NCBI GenBank assembly: GCA_001579985.1 | Contig: LRSR01008533.1 | Coordinates: 26,612 to 90,611, forward strand | Source: Hypsibius dujardini | Taxonomy: Eukaryota > Tardigrada > Eutardigrada > Parachela > Hypsibiidae | Reading direction: 5' to 3' | DNA length: 64,000 nucleotides | Shown here: positions 45,240-59,355 of the stretch, one piece after another | Numbering within the stretch: the first letter of the stretch is position 1 | Layout of the letters: each line of letters begins with the position of its first letter | Made by a program: the position numbers and the translations under genes | The notes under the pieces: generated by a model | What the model saw: the letters and a program-made list of their open reading frames with translations, nothing else | Told to the model about the DNA's origin: nothing | Database searches by the model: none

Positions 45240-46302
45240 TTGTCTGAACTGAAACTGAGCAAAACCACTACAGGACTATCGTTTTGGAATCAACCCAGTA
45301 TCGTCAAGTACGTCCAGTAAATTCTAATTAATTAACGAATCAGTCGGATTATTGCGTACACGGTTTAGTACAGTACATGTAAACACATGAGGCCATATTA
45401 TAGCGCTAACCGAGTTAAGCCATTCACATCGGCCAGTGCATGGTGGTACGCTTTAACCGACATAAAGAGCCTCACTCGGTTAGCACTACACTTTGGCCAC
45501 GTGTGTATTCAAAATTAGTTAATCAAACCACCTCCGTTCAAGTTCCAAGTTCCACTTCCAATTTCGAGGCTCAAGTTTCCAATTCCAGTGTATCTTGCAA
45601 TCTTGCTGTGTTTTAAATCACTCTCGCCATACTTTTGCTGCCCGACGGTTGCCGCCGTGGCATCGAAATACTCAATGGATGTAGATATAGGACTTTTCCA
45701 AAGTGGCTATATGTAGATGCCTGAAACCTTCAGATCTTCCATATATTGGTACCATCAATATCAGAGGCGTACGAACTTTTCTGAGAGGGGGGGGGGCAGT
45801 TTTTCTTATTAAAAAAATTTAAAAATCGCCCCCCCCCGCCCCGCTCCGAATTAATTAGGGGGGCACTCGCCCTAGTGCCCCCCCGTTACGCCTTTGATCA
45901 ATATCATGTCATGAAATAAATCATTCACATATAAACTGTTCCAACTAGGCGCGAACGATCTTTTCGGTAAAATCATTTGAGCTAATGAAAATAGAAGTAC
46001 AGTGTACAGTGTACGTTACGAATAGAGCTACTATCCAGCCAAGAGAGGAAACACCAGTGTTGAGAATGAAAGACGAACACCATAGGCAAATAGTTGAGAT
46101 TCAGTGAAGTAGTTAGATTTTTTGTTTAGGTACTACAGCGTTTAAACACCAAACTCAGGAGTGCAAATTGTTTTTCCACCAACTTATATTAAGATGGAAT
46201 ATCAGGAGTTTCGGGTCCCGAATTGTCAAATTTTACAGATAGATGAAAAGAGAAATTATTGCGATCTTATAAGCTGCAGTGGTCGTTTTTCCTTCCAGCT
46301 TT
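45240..46302. other. Intergenic region upstream of MED25, transposon-rich
   Basis: Contains the family-2 MITE at 45382-45505. A G/C homopolymer foldback lies at 45785-45890 (ten-base G run, nine-base C run, then a gggggcact / agtgcccccc hairpin). There is no gene. Confidence 0.55.
45382..45505. mobile_element. Family-2 MITE, copy a
   Basis: 124-bp element with inverted ends: left AACACATGAGGCC followed by GCGCTAACCGAGTTAAG, right CACTCGGTTAGCACT followed by GGCCACGTGTG. TA stands on both sides. It shares ends and the GCTAACCGAGTTAAG core with the copy at 49166. Confidence 0.7.
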
Positions 46303-46667
46303 TCAGCCGCAGAAGCTGATGATGTGTCCCGACGCCTTCCCCGGTGCTGATGAGCACGTGAATGTACTGGTGGCATCATCATATGCATAGCTGTACGCGT
46401 CGGGACAGGCGTTCTTGAAGATCCTCCCGTAATTGTTTTGCGGACAAGTGCTGTCCAGGTGTAATGCGTGCAGCGTGTCGTGGATGCACAACGCCCGCCG
46501 CATTGGTTTCCCGGAATGGTGGCCTGACTGAGGTTACCGCCGGCGAAATCGCAAGCAAACGCCCAATTACCATTCCACTGGATCGCAGTGGTCTTGTCGC
46601 ATACACTCAGATAATATATCACAAGTAAAACAGTACTGGTACGGTAAGCCGTATCACTTTTCGGCAC
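46303..46667 (-). pseudogene. Relic: thaumatin-like C-terminus fused to another Cys-rich domain, frameshifted
   Basis: On the minus strand, 46667 down to about 46470 reads a Cys-rich module (WNGNWAFACDFAGG, GNQCGGRCASTTRCTHYTWT). From about 46475 the reading continues in a different frame as STCPQNNYGRIFKNACPDAY and STFTCSSAP to a TGA at 46303-46305. The CPDAYSYAYDD..STFTC string is the signature end of thaumatin-like proteins. The two parts are in different frames with no splice signal between them, and the first frame has no in-frame ATG. A broken chimera or pseudogene is the simplest reading; a 1-2 base sequencing error would instead give a fused protein. Confidence 0.6.
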
Positions 46668-46864
46668 TTTAAAAAGTAAGAGAATTCAATAACTCAGTTT
46701 CAAGATGTAAGTTACTGTAGGCGTCGGATTCTATTCAAGACGAACATTGGGGTGCGACTGGATGAGCTTTATCCTTGTTTTAAAAGCTGCGGTAGTTATA
46801 CCCCTCACATGATCCAAGGTCTGCACTTGCAATTATATCTCACAATAGGGTTACATGACATGAA

Positions 46865-47176
46865 TTATCTCGGATGACGACTTATCTCGGATGAATTACG
46901 AACGAAAGCACAAGAGTGCGTACGAACACGTAGAGCCCGAACGCACACGTACTCATATTTTGTTACTGCCGCCACATCCATTAAAAAATGGTTGTTGGGC
47001 CGTGATAACCATGCGTCACGTTTGTCGTCCCCTTCCCAAACCGGCAAAGGATAGTAAATTGCCTTATAGACCTGCGTAACAGAATCATCGTTTGCTTCGC
47101 AAAGTTGCTGTACCAAGTCAACATTTACAGACAATTTAAGTTTCTTTTGCTTATAATCGCGCTCGGGGTGGTTCAT
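46865..47176 (-). CDS. Hypothetical protein, 103 codons
   Basis: Open frame from an ATG at 47176 with balanced composition (NHPERDYKQKKLKLSVNVDL near the start, then YKAIYYPLPVWEGDD). I recognise no family. It might be one exon of a larger gene or chance. The last 25 codons look noncoding (repeated ERTRTH-like antisense). Upstream at 46668-46864 nothing is seen. Confidence 0.25.
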   Translation of the reverse strand: MNHPERDYKQKKLKLSVNVDLVQQLCEANDDSVTQVYKAIYYPLPVWEGDDKRDAWLSRPNNHFLMDVAAVTKYEYVCVRALRVRTHSCAFVRNSSEISRHPR

Positions 47177-47269
47177 TACAGACGTTCCTCCTTTTTAACA
47201 GCCCCAATATGCCTATAGTTCGCCTCCTAGGTGTTTAGCAGCTTTCTTGTTTGTTGTCCGCTTGTCCGC

Positions 47270-47273
47270 ATGA

Positions 47274-47350
<77 letters not shown>

Positions 47351-47430
47351 TGCCTGCCTGCCTGCCTGCCCGACTATCTGACTGTTTGTTTGCTTGCATA
47401 CCTGTCTGCCTGATTGTCTGCTTGCTTAGG
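47270..47430. repeat. (CCTG)n microsatellite
   Basis: About 22 nearly perfect cctg units (47275-47370) with degenerate flanks, ending at the left edge of the element at 47429. Confidence 0.9.
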
Positions 47431-48260
47431 GAGCGTTCAACAATCACCTCAGCGCCATGTAGGGTAGGGGGTTGTAGTTTAATGGCGAGCTCTGACGCTA
47501 AAGGGGTCGGGATCAAGCCGTGGCTGACGTCAGCATATATCGTTTCGATTTGTCACCAATTCCCAGCCTCTGCTTGAGTTTTTATTCTTTTTGAGCGTTT
47601 TGCGGTCGTTATTTCGCCACTCAGGTATTATTCATGTGGGACTTTGAGAGGACTTTGTTTGATTTGCAATTAAAGTAAGACTTGACAAGTTGCAAAGAAG
47701 AACCACCATTGCGCGGATGTGGGAGAGTGCGAAGACGAGTCCGACGAGCAGATTCACTACGAAAACACGGGCTCAACCGACATACAGTCAACGACAAGAT
47801 TGAGTACACTGGAGGGTCCGGGGATGGGCAAAAGAGGCGGGGCAGGGGATGGTTTTCAAACAATCGAACAATCAATCACCTGACCTGCAGCGGTTCTTCC
47901 ATTTTCAGACATGCCACCCCCTGTTGCGCCCCTTTGCCCATACCCCGGACTCTCCAGTGTACTCAATCTTGTCGTTGATTGTAGCAGTTACTGCAGATAT
48001 AAATGACTTTCTGTGCTCAGATTACGAAGACGCCTATGATACGGACATGCTTTCTTAATACTTGCTTTCGATCTGGTTTCAGTAAAAGATGTGGTTGCAA
48101 TATTGGATAAGTTTGAGCAGATGTAAGGGGGTCGGCTCGAGCTGACGTCAGTGCTTGAAGAACAAGGAGGGTCTAGGAATTTCTGATGAGCTCTGACGGA
48201 AAGGGGGGGGGGAGTAGTGTCGCCTAATATCAGGCGCTGACGTCATTGTTGAACGCTCCC
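47429..48260. mobile_element. Non-autonomous DNA element with GGGAGCGTTCAACAAT termini
   Basis: 832-bp element. Its first 28 bases (GGGAGCGTTCAACAATCACC then TCAGCGCC) are repeated in inverse at the right end with two mismatches. Sub-terminal parts (gagctctgacg, gctgacgtcag) also occur inverted. The flanks TTA (left) and TTC (right) would suit a 3-bp target duplication with one change. There is no transposase. A family-1 MITE (47785-47981) is nested inside. Confidence 0.75.
47785..47981. mobile_element. Tc1/mariner-type MITE, family 1, copy c (nested)
   Basis: Shortest copy, 197 bp: CAGTCAACGACAAGATTGAG at the left, inverse at the right, TA at 47783-47784 and 47982-47983. Little more than the two arms, and inserted within the larger element at 47429-48260. 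Confidence 0.85.
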
Positions 48261-48431
48261 TTCCTACTGTAATAAGTTAGGCACCTTTGATTGATTGCAA
48301 AGAGCGTTTGATTGTTTGATTTTTTATGTGCTTCCGGTCTCTGTTTATCGTCTTTCTTCGTGCCTTAGGATCTCGGAATTACATAGGGTTGGATTAGGAT
48401 TTTTGGAATCAACGATATTTTTTTCAAGATT

Positions 48432-49790
48432 ATGGATTCCGACGATGAAACACCGACCCTGTCCGCCGAGACCCAGCGAGCTCTCCAGGATTTTTATGCT
48501 AACCAAAACACCGGCTCAGATGCGCAATTTGTCAGCGAAAATTGGGTTAGTGTACTGTATTACTGTAGTATTGTTCTTATCCGAGACTTTTTTCTAATTT
48601 TTCACCTTCCAGCAATTAAGCCAATTCTGGTACCTTGAAGCCACATCAAAGACCCTCGCAGAAGAAGTTTTACTTGCGTGTCAAGACGGCGAATGGTATG
48701 AGGACGTATTATTCAGTGGTTGATTGATCGATTGTTTGCTTATCGGAGTTAAGAAATCTGCGAGGTGAAAATCTGTATTTCGGTTCACTCATGAGTTTCT
48801 CTTTGATGGCAGGTGCTTGATTGTTTGGTTTGCTGTATTATATCCTAGTATACTATTGTACTTCTAAAAATAAAACAATCAAACACCTGTCATCAAAGAG
48901 AAGCCCATGAGTGAGTCAATTTATCGACCAAATGGAGGATGAGCCGAAATACGGATTTCACCTTTTACTGTTTGAGATGGTCCATGGATGATCTGTTCTT
49001 CATGAATCCCCCAATCTATTCTACTAACAATTTTTCCTGAAACTTTCGGTGTATCGTAAGATATGGAAATACTCCTAAGCGATTCTCTCTCTCGCTCTCG
49101 GTTGCTTCACTAGCCTGGTTTGTTTAAATGGATCTGCTTTTACTTCACTGATAGTGATAGACATACACACGTGGTACAAACCTTGCGCTAACCGAGTTAA
49201 GTCATTACACTCGATCGACGTCTGGCTGTCTCACGCAGCCCCCGAGTTAAAAGGCTTAATTCGGTCAGCGCAAGGTTTTTGCCACGTGTGTACAATTTTT
49301 TACCCACAGGGTCGCCTGTCTCTCTTGTCCGTCACTCTACAAAAGCTTGTTGGATCTCCAAGCCCGCAACCCGGATCCACAAAAGAGACTTCACATTTAC
49401 CTCTTCGAATTCGATGACCGGTTCTTGGACATGGCCAAGGAAAACTTCGTCAAGTACGACTACACCAAGCCGGAAGACATTCCCTCTGAGCTGCGCGGAA
49501 AATTTTCATTCATCGCGGCTGATCCCCCGTTTTTGGCGAACGACTGTCTCGGAGGAATTGCAATTACCTGTTCCTTTCTCCAAGCCAACGCTGACAAGAA
49601 ACTGCTTCTTTGCACTGGGGAAGTGATGGAAGAGGCCGCTGCTTCCTTGTTGGGCGTGGTCAAGACTGCTTTCGCACCGCGACACAAGAGTAAACTGTCC
49701 AATACATTTGCCTCCTTCACCAATTACGAACCAGTTGTTCTGAACAAATTAGGCGGTGCTAACAGTGAAGAACAACTGGATGAGCAATAA
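48432..49790 (+). CDS. EEF1AKMT1: EEF1A lysine methyltransferase 1 (N6AMT2-type)
   Basis: Three exons: 48432..48545, 48613..48695 and 49310..49790, giving 225 residues (human 214). Family blocks are DDETPTLSAETQRALQDFYA, ENWQLSQFWY (across the first junction), CPSLYKSL, IYLFEFDDRF, the substrate-site ADPPF (Asp137-Pro-Pro-Phe) and LLLCTGEVMEE. Cytosolic SAM-dependent methyltransferase that modifies a lysine of elongation factor eEF1A. Intron 2 (614 bp) contains two non-autonomous elements; the second ends only about 20 bp before the exon 3 acceptor. AATAAA overlaps the stop (from 49789). The gene converges on SMAD4 with about 160 bp between stops. Confidence 0.95.
48764..48962. mobile_element. 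Family-3 foldback element, copy a
   Basis: About 199 bp with inverted arms: GGTGAAAATCTGTATTTCGG and TCACTCATGAGTTTCTCTTT at the left, the inverse at the right, and a central tatatcctagtatactattg. Second copy at 58381. It lies in EEF1AKMT1 intron 2. The target duplication is unclear. Confidence 0.75.
49166..49290. mobile_element. Family-2 MITE, copy b, next to a splice acceptor
   Basis: 125-bp element in EEF1AKMT1 intron 2: CACACGTGG, then CCTTGCGCTAACCGAGTTAA at the left, inverted at the right (GGTTTTTGCCACGTGTG), TA at 49164-49165 and 49291-49292. The following 17 bases (caattttttacccacag) form the acceptor of exon 3. Confidence 0.85.
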
Positions 49791-49952
49791 TAAAGCAACT
49801 GGAACTGAGGATGTGAAGTCATGAACGCAACAGGTAAACTGAGAATAAAAATATAAAAAACAACTGAACTGAACTAAAATGAACTGTACATTTGTATAAT
49901 ATTTTCCATGTATGTAACCAAAAAGGAAAAAAAACAAACAGACCAGCGACTG

Positions 49953-52570
49953 TTAAGAATATTCCGTAGACGTGCGTGCCTCACTTGGGGCATTGCGAAG
50001 GACCTGAAAGATCGAAAAAACCCACAAATAAAGAGTGACGACGAAACGTTTTACCTTCCCTGCGTGTTTCTTTCTGTTTTTAAGATATAAATGTAGAGAA
50101 TTGTACCTCGTCGAGCAGCTGAAGCGCGCGATTCAATGAAACCTCAATCCAACAAGGCGTTTCCTTGATGGTTTTTCGGTTATAATCCGGTCCCCAGCCC
50201 TTAACGAAACTCAAACGGAGAATGCACAGACGTCGCAGGTCGTCCGCCCCGATTCCGGCCGATGCTCCCAATGTGGCCAAGTTGACGTTTGGTGGGCTGT
50301 GGACGCTGCTATGCGACCTTCCACTGACGGCGGCAGCCTGTGCATGCGCGGTGATGGCTGCCTGGTCAACCTGCTGGACCATTTGGCTGTAACACTGACG
50401 CAGATCGAAAACTTTCAGCAACGGCGAGTAAGGATGAATCTTGTGCACTGCATCACCCGGAGCACGTCCGGCTTCCCGATCCTGTAATGAGAAAGATTTC
50501 TTAATGCTGAAAAATATCCCGGCCCAATCAAAATCACCTACCAGATAATAACTTTGTACAAACACACTGTAGTCCCCGAGGCAACGGAGCCATACGCTTC
50601 CATCGACTTTGCACTCTAATTCAACGCCTCTTCCTAGAATTCGAAAATGTAACCGTGTAGCCATATCACCCACAAAACAACAAGGGGTCGCCCAGGAAAT
50701 GGCCTAGGGTCGCCCGGGAAATAGGGACCACTGACCGATATGAAGACGAGCTTTTTCGCTGGATTCAGCTCGATGCACGTTGGTCAACGGGCCCAAGCAG
50801 AATCGATTTTGGTGCCCTGGGTCGACGTAGCCATCGACAAAGGCAGTGGGATATGCCATCCGGACTTTGAAGGTCTCTCCAACCTACAAATTTGACAATT
50901 ACAAAAGATACCCGCTGGCCCTAACTCCGAGTCATTTAGCCAAAGCTAAATAAATATTGATAAATATTAAACAGACAAGGGAAATGGGGTAGACAAGAGA
51001 CGGGCAGGCAAAGAAGAATAGAAATCGATGCTCACCTGCTGGTCCAGTTCGAAATACGCAATGGTGCACCAATAATCCGGCAAGACCTGCGTCATCAACA
51101 ACTGGCCGTAGCGCGCATCTTCATACATCTGCTGCTGCATACGAGCGTGCGGCAAACTCATTGGTTCAGAGAGCTCCGACATGGCCGGCGAGGACGCCCA
51201 AAACCCGGGCGAGCCGGTGGGCATTCCGGTGGGCGAGAACGCTGAGTGATTGCTGGAATCCTGGTGCGTCGGCGAAAAGGCGTGAGAACTGCGCTGGCTG
51301 TGGTCGTAATGAGTTGTGCCGCCGGCATGGAGGCCGTGAGAACTGGATCCGTGGGCGAGGTTCGACGACGGCTTCTTACTCTCGGATGTCGAAGCACCGG
51401 AAGTCGACAGGACGGACGGTTCCCGTTTAGGGGATACGAGACCGTACAAGCCGTTGTTGCTGGTCGTGGCGACTTCGTGGCTCTCGTAGCCGTCGTCGTC
51501 GCCATGCCGGTCGCCGTGTTGCAGCTGCAGGCCCTGTAGTGACAGATCGATCCCGGGCGAGACGACGCGTTCGTAGTGGAAAGGATTGACACAGACATTG
51601 TCGAGTTTCATATCGAAGGCAAACTGGCAGTAGCTGATTTGCTTCATTTCGTTTTTATGCACGTCCGGCCAACGCCAAATGCGGGCTGCAAATTACCGAA
51701 GAGATGGTATGATCAGTTACGAACACGAACACTGCTAAGTGTACAGTACGAACAACTTACAACACACAGATACGAACGATCTAATCAAGAAACTCCCAAA
51801 CTATTGAAAGAATGTCACTCACCATATATGACGTGGGGGAACACTTTTCTGCCAGCAACCTAGCATACAAGAAAGGAAGTTTTAAAACAGTGGAAAGAAT
51901 GAGAACCACAAACTGAACCCGTTTAAAGAGTTGACAAAGCTGCATGACGATCACTGATGAGCAACATTGCACCGAAGATTCATACTCATCATCGTATGCA
52001 CGCATGACCCGAATATTAAAAATGCTGTTTTAATCAAGAAATACAAAATAAAAATCGTAAAAATCGATCACAGCAATCCATCAATCGAATAGAGCTCTCC
52101 AATGAATCAATACTCGCGATTTAAATGCAATGGATGGTCAGCAAGTCAATAAGGCAATCAAGCGATTTGACTACAATGGATGGACAGCAAGTCAATACGG
52201 CAATCAAGCGATTTTTCAGTGAGCCATAAAAGAGACCATCAAATCAACGAATCAGCCGAAGCCCTAGAGCCAAACTTCTTGGTCCGGACTCCTGGTAAAA
52301 TTCACTCACCTGCAATCTCCCGTCAAGCGTCCGTGGGATCGTCGCGCATTTGGAAACATGCGCGCCAGTACTGGTCACCGCCAGAATCAGTCCATCTAGC
52401 TCTTCTGGCTTATCTTTTAGCTTCTTCACCAAACTCTCGATGGCTCTCTTGGAGAAACTCTCCGACTCGCCACCCTGCCTGTGACACATGAGATTATGCA
52501 CAATGGAAATACAAGCGTCAGCTGATGAGGAGGGCGAACTGACGGACGCCCCGGAAATGGATCCCGTCAT
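49953..52570 (-). CDS. SMAD4: SMAD family member 4 (co-SMAD, Medea)
   Basis: Seven exons on the minus strand: 52570..52310, 51859..51823, 51685..51036, 50883..50736, 50633..50542, 50481..50107 and 50003..49953, giving 537 residues (human 552). The MH1 DNA-binding domain (about 15-140) has [72 protein letters not shown] and [14 protein letters not shown] Ser/His/Gly-rich linker follows. MH2 (from about 315) includes [94 protein letters not shown] and [20 protein letters not shown]. Co-SMAD of TGF-beta/BMP signalling, shuttling between cytoplasm and nucleus. The C-terminus lacks the SxS phospho-tail, as expected for a co-SMAD. Confidence 0.96.
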
Positions 52571-53162
52571 GGTGTGTGAGAAAATGGAGGAAGATTGAGG
52601 TGTAGAAAACACAATGGCGTTAGGAAAATGCCAAAAACATTACACATAAATTCCCCGGGCACAGTGCAATATCCCTGCCGATTTGTCCATCGCGAAGTAG
52701 ACAATCGTAATTAGTAAATTCAGAAGAATTCTGGGGAAAACAATGAATTTTTACCAGCTGTTTTCTATCCAAAATTGTCAACAAACCTTTTCAATCGCAC
52801 GCGCCAAGAACGGTTCGGGTTCGGTCCGTAAATGGGGACATTCATTAGAAGCCGTAATTCGGTACAGGTGGCGCCAGTTGCTTTGTCCACCTCGTCTGCG
52901 GTTGTAACAACGTGAGAAGTAAGTAAAACGTGAGATTTCTTTATTATTTGATTTCCCCAAATTATTTATACGCAGTCATCTCAATCTCAAAAAATAAAGG
53001 TTAAATACGGTAACTAGGCAGAAGTGTGGTAAGCACTGCGTTTAGAGGAGCCATGATTAGCTGTGCAAGTTAACCTTCACCTCGAAAAATATGGAATTAT
53101 TAGAGAAACTGTCAGAAGGACACGTTTTGCGCTTAGACAGGCACCATCCTTCAACCACTTCA
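52571..53162. other. Intergenic region between SMAD4 start and MGLL stop
   Basis: About 590 bp. It should hold the SMAD4 5' UTR/promoter and the MGLL 3' UTR. I see no further gene; a short frame at 52960..52778 has no family features. Confidence 0.5.
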
Positions 53163-54646
53163 TCAGTCTAATCTTTCCGAGATCCAGGCCAGTATGGCTG
53201 CACTGCACTTCTCCTTCACGCCGTCCGGCTCATCCTGAACACGGTGATAGGCACCAGGATATATCTGGAAAGAGCATACATACGCGATACACTGTATGAT
53301 GTTAGACAAATAGAAGAACGTGATAAATTAGGCCTAATAACATTCCCCAGTGACGTTGATGTCGGCCCACTCACCGACAATGTCTTGTCTGAACTGCTCG
53401 ACTTATCCAGCAATGCCTGAGCTCCCTGGACGGAGCAGATCCTGTCTCCACCGCCGTGAATACAAAGGAACGGAAAAGTGATGTTGGGCAAATTTTTTTC
53501 AATCTTTTCCACAGCCGCCAGCAGGGCGCGCCCAGTGCGGAGCGAAATTTTGCCACGGAAGATCAACGGATCCGTGTTAAACCGCTCGACCTGCAATAGT
53601 TCGAGCACGGGTTGTTTTAATAGTTCCAGCACGGGTTGTTTTAATAGTGCAGGTACGACAGGGTTCTTAAAGGCTTACCACTGCGCGATCCCTGGAGAGG
53701 TGGTCGTTGTTGATGGACTGAATTCCCAAACCGGGCGCCAGGGTAGAGAGGAGTTTAGCGACGAATTTCATGGTCGGAGTGGCGACCTCTGGATCCGGCA
53801 CGACCAGCGGTCCGATGAGGATTATGCCTCGGAACAGTTGGGGTTGTTGAAGGCCTGCGAGCAACGCTATTGCTCCGCCCTGAGACAAGCCAATTTATTG
53901 TAACAACCTTTAGGAGTCAGAATGTTCTATTGTGCTTCGCGTCTCTATCATGCGGGTAGCTTACCATCGAGTGCCCTACTAGGAAGACCGGGCAATCCGG
54001 GAGGCTGCTTTTCATATGCTTAACATGCGTCACTACATCGGTCACATAGTTCTCCAGCGAGTGGACTTGCCCCGGTTCTCCGCCGCTTCGACCATGACCA
54101 GCTACAGAAGAGACAAGACAAAGGTCTACCGTACATTCCACGATGAACGTGACACACAATACGGCAGACAACGTGCGATATGGAACTTTCACATCGAACT
54201 CTCACTTACAGTGGTCGTGGCCGCAGACAAGAAAACCGGCTTTCACTAAGCTCTCTGCTACGTGAAGATCAGTTCCGAAGTACTCGAACAGCCCGTGACA
54301 CATAAAGACGATGGCTCTAAAAGCAGAACACACAACACCCGGACTGAGTTTATGTGAGGCAGGGTGGTTCTCTGACCCATCGTGCAAGCCGAAGTTCGAA
54401 TCAGATAAGGTATAAAGGGCCATGACTGTGTCCTTGTACTGGTTCGGGGACTTCCGCTTTTCTAAAGAACAGTCTCTTCATCTGACCATCACCCTAAAGG
54501 AATCAACCTGTATCCTGATCTCAACTGGTATAGTTTTTGATGTCGTACCTGGGAGACTCATCCTGTTCCAGCCGTGGGTTCCAGTGGCGGCAGTAGATCT
54601 CCACTCCGTCCGCGCCCGTGAAGCGTCGTTCATTCGGTGAATCCAT
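53163..54646 (-). CDS. MGLL: Monoacylglycerol lipase (alpha/beta hydrolase)
   Basis: Six exons on the minus strand: 54646..54549, 54316..54210, 54101..53965, 53879..53679, 53590..53375 and 53264..53163, giving 286 residues (human 303). Alpha/beta-hydrolase landmarks are FMCHGLFEYFG (oxyanion HG), CGHDHSGHGRSGG, the nucleophile elbow GHSMGG (Ser113), the acid in HGGGDR (Asp230) and the base in AYHRVQDE (His260). It hydrolyses monoacylglycerols, including signalling lipids, and acts in the cytosol or on membranes. Exon 5 is preceded in intron 4 by a 27-bp tandem duplication (gagcacgggttgttttaata variants). The start ATG gives MDSPNERRFTGADG. Confidence 0.95.
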
Positions 54647-57791
<3,145 letters not shown>

Positions 57792-58380
57792 AGCTGGATT
57801 GACGACGACGACACACGGCGCGGATCCTCACTTTTATGGCTGGTTCCGAATCTTTTTACTTCATCTGTCTGTCTGTCGAGGTCTCGTGGGGGATGTGCGC
57901 GTCGCATTTCAACAGTGCTAAAGCGCGCACTCTCCTTGTGCCACACGGACTGTTTTTTTGATCAAAACACACACCCATAAATGTTGCGTATATGGCTCGC
58001 TTTTATGTTCTTTTGTTTCATTTTTGACGACGACGACCGACAATGCTGATGATGATGATGATGATGATGGGACAAGCGCGCGCGCTGTGTTGGTGTGTTT
58101 AGGTAATATATTGGCGGCGTTTGTAATTGGACCCTGCGATTGTGGCGCCGGAACTTCTCTTATCTGTTGTTGTGCAGTCTTTGTTTGATGCTTCCTTTTT
58201 TGATAAACTGTGTAGCGCTGAGATTTTCATGGATCCTGTCTGAGAAGAAGAAAAATGCATGTGGTTTTTTATTTGTTTTCTCTATCGCAACTGAGTCTCC
58301 ACCGTGAGCAACGACGGCAGAAAGCACTGGAAAAACATTGTTGTCCTGTCCCGTATACAGGATGTTTATTTGTGTAGGAT

Positions 58381-58580
58381 GAGGTAAAGTCTGTATTTCT
58401 ACTCACTCATGAGTTTTTCTTTAAGGGCAGGTGCTTGATTGTTTGATTTGTTATATTATATCCTAGTATACTATAACACTTTTGAAAATCAAACAATCAA
58501 ACAGCTGCCATAAAAGAGAAATCCATGAGTGAGCCGATTTATTGACCAAGTGGAGGGTGAGCCGAAATACAAACTTTGCC
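58381..58580. mobile_element. Family-3 foldback element, copy b
   Basis: Shares arms and the central tatatcctagtatactat with the element at 48764. The left arm (gaggtaaagtctgtatttct, actcactcatgag) pairs with the right arm ctcatggatttctctt read in inverse. Confidence 0.75.
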
Positions 58581-59084
58581 CCATATTGTATGATCTGGGT
58601 GAAAACACGGGAACATGTTCGGTTGAACAGAACACGCGTAAATTGCCAGCAATGTCTGATTGATTCAAAGAATGGAGCCAGCAATGTCTGATTGATTCAA
58701 AGAATGGAGCACAAGACTGCGATCAATTGATTTGATTTGATGCGCTTGGGTTTTAAATTTTGATTGTTGATTCGTCTTGCGTTTGAAACAGGATTTCTTC
58801 CACTGATTTATTTTGGTTTTTTTTTCAACGAGGAGTCTTTCGTGGAGGAATTCGAGCTGGATTCTGATTTGCAATGAATACATTTTTTCATGGAAATCTA
58901 ATGTTTGATTGATGGATTACGGGCGTAATGCTGTAACCGTGCGGGCAGAATTTACCGCACCGATGGGCAAAATAAGCGATCGTTCGATTGGCCAAAAATT
59001 GTTCCCGTGATTTCAGCCAGATTAAAAGTATTTTGACCGAATCTCGATCGAAACCTGCGCGTGAAGTTTTCTTTTCCGACATTA

Positions 59085-59355
59085 GTGTTGTTTAGATATA
59101 TTTAGAAGACCTAAGATATTTTGAAAAACTCAAAAAGCGGCTTTTGATTTTAAATAAAGTATTTTTTATTTTAGTTAATTTAAATCTGAAGAAAGAAATC
59201 GATATTCAAAAGCATGTTTTTATTTAAAATCGCAAAATTTATTTTATAATTGAAATACTATGATATTTTATCTAAAATCTTATTTAGGTGATAAAATGGG
59301 ACTTTTCTTTTAAGTAAAACAAGTTTTTTATTACATTAAACTTTGCCGGTAGACT
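59085..59355. repeat. AT-rich repeat, left copy (inverted relative to 60806)
   Basis: gttgtttaga, aaaaagcggcttttgatttt, aaatcgatattcaaaagcat and tttgccggtagac are found in the same order, inverted, at 60806-61068. Confidence 0.75.
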
